Below, piece by piece: positions 9,101 to 9,782 of a stretch of DNA of 9,782 nucleotides. The stretch spans positions 1 to 9,782 of the forward strand of contig JAGKWY010000127.1 of assembly GCA_021151625.1 (NCBI GenBank), written 5' to 3'. The translations under genes and the position numbers were made by a program. Below the pieces are notes generated by a model, which saw nothing but the letters and a program-made list of their open reading frames with translations, made no database searches and was not told the DNA's origin. Within the stretch, counting starts at the first letter, position 1; every line of letters starts with the position of its first letter. This DNA comes from Gammaproteobacteria bacterium. GTDB lineage: Bacteria; Pseudomonadota; Gammaproteobacteria; Pseudomonadales; Cellvibrionaceae.

Positions 9101-9782
9101 ATACCTGTTGGCATCCCCGAGGCAGAGTAAGTCAATGAACCCTGTTGGTCATCGCTAAACACATTAGTAGCAAATGTGTAACTGAAATTTTGCCCTATGT
9201 AGGCAGTAGCATTAGAGAGAGAACCAGCCCCTGCTACTGGCTTGCTGTTAACCACCAGCGTCATGGAGCTGGTTGCATAAGCTCCAGACGGATCTGTTGC
9301 CCTGATTACCAGCGTAAAGGTACCCGCTGCCACACTGCCGTTACTGCTAATAGTGCCGTTAGCCGGGTTGATGGTTAATCCCGTTGGCAATGGACCAGAC
9401 ACGGTCGAATAAATCGGCGCGCCTTCGCTATTGGTGCCTTGCTGGACTGTTTGCTCCCAGGTCGCGCTATAAGTCAGCGCATCACCATCTGCATCGGTGA
9501 ACGCATTGGCGGGTAAACCCTGGCTCGCAGAGGTGCCTTGCGTAAATATAATGTTAGGTAATGCGGTTCCCGGAACAGGAACTGCCTGATTATTAACGGT
9601 GATTGTAAATTGCGTGGAGGCATAGGCACCGCTTGGATCAGCAGCGCGAAGCTCAATCAAGAAATTGCTGGCCGTTGGTGGTGTGCCGCTGAAAGTACGG
9701 GTGCTGGCATTAAAGCTTAACCAACTCGGCAACGCCTCTGGCTGAAGGACCATGGAGCCGCCACTCTCACCACTACCAGATT
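1..9782 (-). CDS. Giant cadherin-like/YD-repeat (RHS-type) protein, internal fragment open at both ends
   Basis: This is one stop-free minus-strand frame of about 3,260 codons; start and stop both lie outside the window. Domains in order: eight CADG/He_PIG-type beta-sandwich domains (residues 1-806, first one partial), an Ala/Gly/Asn-rich linker (807-857), then a YD-repeat region (858 to about 3240). YD motifs such as YDGQGRL (860-866), YDAFGRI (1194-1200), YDKLGRQ (1862-1868) and YDEFGNR (2951-2957) are unmistakable. YD proteins include Rhs effectors, insecticidal TcC subunits and wall-associated proteins, where the repeats wind into a beta-shell. CADG-type domains act as adhesive or spacer modules, often binding calcium. 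I infer an exported surface protein or a very large polymorphic-toxin carrier; the function is not proven. No cysteine codon appears in frame. The YD region alone (about 2,400 residues) is longer than that of typical Rhs proteins. No signal peptide, membrane segment, RHS core or toxin domain is visible. Confidence 0.95.
2287..2382 (-). other. Non-YD insert, predicted helical
   Basis: Residues 2467-2498 lie between VYDLLGRATK and TYDRWGNVL. The segment contains LPQFSALDLAADTLATASQQ and AAKVDPKVSQ, rich in Ala, Leu and Gln. It is the clearest such insert in the C-terminal half of the YD region. Confidence 0.45.
4741..5100 (-). repeat. Extended YD module, tandem copy 2
   Basis: Residues 1561-1680. 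Order: KYVYDSDGRLKETIVDAF, NPSGLGISTKTFYDNNGN (1583-1600), STWYVYDANNRL (1611-1622), TQYSNAISVDGFGNQ and VTSVSP, then a short Ala/Glu-rich stretch and RVTEFVYD, which starts a third, diverging copy at 1681. It aligns with copy 1 over its length with a 1-residue and about a 4-residue length difference. Confidence 0.8.
5101..5445 (-). repeat. Extended YD module, tandem copy 1
   Basis: Residues 1446-1560. Order: KYVFDKAGRRTEEIIDP, NPLGLNITTTYKYDANGN (1467-1484), STWYVYDNASQL (1495-1506), an unusual non-YD stretch with TKYATRVDITSFGNEVTSLVP (1531-1551), then the next KYVYD. Copy 2 follows directly with the same elements in the same order. The YATRVDI...VTSLVP stretch does not fit the YD pattern and forms a recurring insert within the module. 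Confidence 0.8.
6424..6540 (-). other. Non-YD insert, mixed helix and loop
   Basis: Residues 1081-1119 lie between YNAFGQVEAN (1071-1080) and YKYNQRGLL. The segment runs INYSTSIDLSKLNATNTNG, then ASTIASEVNKLPNPAKDQ. The leading NYSTSID resembles the KYATRVD and QYSNAIS starts of the inserts in the tandem modules at 4741-5445, so these inserts may share an origin. Confidence 0.5.
6715..6840 (-). other. Non-YD insert, predicted helical
   Basis: Residues 981-1022 lie between YNAFGEV (972-978) and TYDSLGRV (1028-1035). The segment contains VSEATLATTINSIQQN and TTQKTAQIKAAIDSAV. Its Ala/Ile/Gln/Lys content and spacing of hydrophobic residues suggest one or two short amphipathic helices. No catalytic motif was seen. 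Confidence 0.5.
7027..7110 (-). other. Non-YD insert between YD units (possibly helical)
   Basis: Residues 891-918 separate YDEANNTRTT (881-890) from NYDAQGRLL. The segment has APTASSILSDLNAGAAE, rich in Ala, Ser and Leu and lacking aromatics and glycine turns, so it probably does not form the beta-strands of the YD shell. It is the first of several such inserts in this half of the YD region. Confidence 0.5.
7210..7362 (-). other. Ala/Gly/Asn-rich linker between Ig-like array and YD region
   Basis: Residues 807-857 match neither repeat family. The segment begins LAALVAGGAPAFN and continues through NNTNVTALAGGS to MASADDVSIW just before the first YD motif. Small and polar residues dominate, with no cysteine and no long hydrophobic run that would cross a membrane. 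It looks like a flexible junction joining the stalk domains to the YD shell. Confidence 0.6.
7363..7701 (-). other. Cadherin-like/Ig-like domain 8 (subtype A', last before the linker)
   Basis: Residues 694-806. PVYQTSLSNQTARKNSAFSYQF leads into FTDANGDALTYVADW (720-734). The loop here, EVLKTQSNPNGEGTTTYTAYD, has little Ser/Gly run but sits at the same site as in the A domains. LPSWLSFNSSTRTFSGTPP (757-775), IRVRATDTTG (784-793) and TFTITV (801-806) complete it. It directly follows another A domain, breaking the A-B-C order, and so probably came from copying domain 7 or from a separate ancestor. Confidence 0.82.
7702..8040 (-). other. Cadherin-like/Ig-like domain 7 (subtype A, longest Ser/Gly loop)
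   Basis: Residues 581-693. Starts PVYQNALSNQSVTINRALSY, then NAFTDANGDSLTYTAYW (605-621). The insert that follows, SGSSGGGSESGGSSSP (624-639), is almost entirely Ser and Gly. Next come LPSWLSFNPSTRTFSGTP (644-661) and IQVRASDG (669-676). It belongs with domains 1 and 4. The loop occupies the same place in each A domain, between the TDANGD strand and LPSW, but differs in sequence, as expected of an exposed, weakly constrained loop. Confidence 0.84.
8041..8331 (-). other. Cadherin-like/Ig-like domain 6 (subtype C)
   Basis: Residues 484-580. It shares NTSAYIGQSFNYSV, NAFSDDQQASLTYAA (511-525), MPTGISFNAATRTFSGTP (528-545), VTVTATDPHG (554-563) and TFTITLAAANVA-type ends with domain 3, which is the same length (97 residues). 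As there, the acidic loop is SDDQQ and there is no Ser/Gly insert. Confidence 0.82.
8332..8622 (-). other. Cadherin-like/Ig-like domain 5 (subtype B)
   Basis: Residues 387-483. Key segments are LPANAFTDAEGDTLSYSA (412-429), LPSGLSINTSNGTISSNGS (436-454), and YSIQIRATDGTGA (460-472), ending FTLVVN. It aligns with domain 2 over its whole length, including ISSNGSVAAGT, but lacks domain 2's Gln/Thr-rich insert, so it is about 17 residues shorter. The acidic loop has Glu in place of Asn or Asp (DAEGD). Confidence 0.82.
8623..8955 (-). other. Cadherin-like/Ig-like domain 4 (subtype A, with Ser/Gly loop)
   Basis: Residues 276-386. Starts APVYN, then NAFTDANGDSLTYSAYW (301-317) with the putative calcium loop. 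The insert WMKEVWQSGSGESGGSTVIQ sits before LPSWLSFNASTRTFSGTPP (340-358), and the domain ends IQVRATDPSG (365-374) and YALTVN. The loop and hallmark nearly match domain 1. At DNA level a 26-bp stretch at 8729-8754 is identical to 9698-9723, which points to fairly recent duplication or gene conversion. Confidence 0.85.
8729..8754. repeat. 26-bp exact direct repeat, copy 2
   Basis: Second copy of the repeat at 9698-9723, in the same codon phase within domain 4. A further near-identical stretch, encoding the SGSGESGGS loop, lies about 50 bases to its right (around 8791-8813) and matches about 9758-9780. Confidence 0.85.
8956..9246 (-). other. Cadherin-like/Ig-like domain 3 (subtype C)
   Basis: Residues 179-275. 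Subtype C features are NATAYIGQNFSYTF near the start, VFSDDQQGSLTYSA (207-220) where the other subtypes have TDANGD, and MPTGITFNASTRTFSGTA (223-240). It ends with VTVTATDPYSQ (250-260) and the strand TFTITLAVANV. There is no Ser/Gly loop insert, so the domain is compact at about 97 residues. It is closest to domain 6 at 8041-8331. The altered acidic loop (SDDQQ) may bind calcium differently or not at all; that is inference. Confidence 0.82.
9247..9588 (-). other. Cadherin-like/Ig-like domain 2 (subtype B)
   Basis: Residues 65-178. It contains LPANAFTDADGD (89-100), an acidic loop of the kind that binds calcium in cadherin-like folds, then ALTYSATW, and LPTGLTINPANGTISSNGS (131-149) in place of the subtype A hallmark. 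It ends with VIRATDPSGAYA and a closing strand to VVN178. The insert between the LTYSA strand and LPTGL (about 109-128) is rich in Gln, Thr and Ser. Its partner is domain 5 at 8332-8622, which shares the ISSNGSVAAGT segment exactly. Confidence 0.82.
9589..9782 (-). other. Cadherin-like/Ig-like domain 1 (subtype A), truncated by the window edge
   Basis: Residues 1-64 are the C-terminal half of a CADG/He_PIG-type domain. It opens in the Ser/Gly loop SGSGESGGS, followed by LPSWLSFNASTRTFSGTPP (17-35), the family hallmark with Trp20 and the TFSGTP turn. The closing strand carries RAAD (45-48) in place of the usual RATD, and the domain ends in TITVN. The missing N-terminal half lies beyond 9782. 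The closest relative in the window is domain 4 at 8623-8955, which has an almost identical loop and hallmark. Confidence 0.85.
9698..9723. repeat. 26-bp exact direct repeat, copy 1
   Basis: These 26 bases are identical to 8729-8754 (969 bp apart, exactly 323 codons). They encode the WLSFNASTR part of the subtype A hallmark. The flanking bases differ on both sides, and similarity continues at lower identity around it. A shorter version with a 14-bp shared core ending in taaagcttaacca lies near 7829-7842 in domain 7. Confidence 0.85.

Larger units (their letters stand above)
8623..9588 (-). repeat. Three-domain block B-C-A, copy 1
   Basis: Residues 65-386 (domains 2, 3 and 4) form the first copy of a B-C-A block of 322 residues. 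It corresponds domain for domain to the block at 7702-8622. Matching landmarks are 304-305 residues apart: LPTGL at 131 and LPSGL at 436, MPTGI at 223 and 528, and LPSW at 340 and 644. The difference in block length comes mainly from the domain 2 insert and the Ser/Gly loops. Confidence 0.75.

Overview
The whole window lies inside one gene. On the minus strand, the frame whose codons begin at positions 1, 4, 7 and so on of the plus numbering has no stop across about 3,260 codons. Neither the start (beyond 9782) nor the stop (before 1) is present. I translated it line by line: the frame holds from end to end and motifs of the same two families recur throughout, so I read it as one continuous giant protein. 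Residue numbers in the entries count from the window's right edge, with residue 1 at 9778-9780 and residue n at 9781-3n to 9783-3n.

Layout, reading the protein from N to C terminus (right to left in the window). Residues 1-806 (about 7363-9782) are eight cadherin-like/Ig-like domains of the dystroglycan-type cadherin (CADG) or putative-Ig (He_PIG) kind, the first one cut by the window edge. They come in three subtypes in the order A-B-C-A-B-C-A-A', so the array has grown by copying multi-domain blocks. A short Ala/Gly/Asn-rich linker follows (7210-7362). Residues 858 to about 3240 (about 61-7209) are a very long YD-repeat (RHS-type) region with roughly 60 or more YD-type motifs. It contains a tandem duplication of a 115-120-residue extended module and several non-YD inserts. 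The last 60 residues in the window (1-180) have fewer YD motifs and may be the exit from the repeat region. The RHS core signature, any C-terminal effector and any immunity gene would lie beyond the left edge.

The architecture suggests a large secreted or surface-anchored bacterial protein: stalk-like, probably calcium-stabilised domains carrying a YD-repeat shell or fibre. The translated 3,260 residues contain no cysteine, which fits an exported, repeat-built protein. The organism is most likely a Gram-negative environmental bacterium. Giant cadherin-like plus YD proteins of this look are familiar from marine and polysaccharide-degrading gammaproteobacteria such as Cellvibrionaceae, but nothing here is diagnostic and that placement is a weak impression.

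I saw no RNA genes, mobile elements, CRISPR arrays, promoters or terminators. The many shorter open frames on both strands are shadows of this gene.
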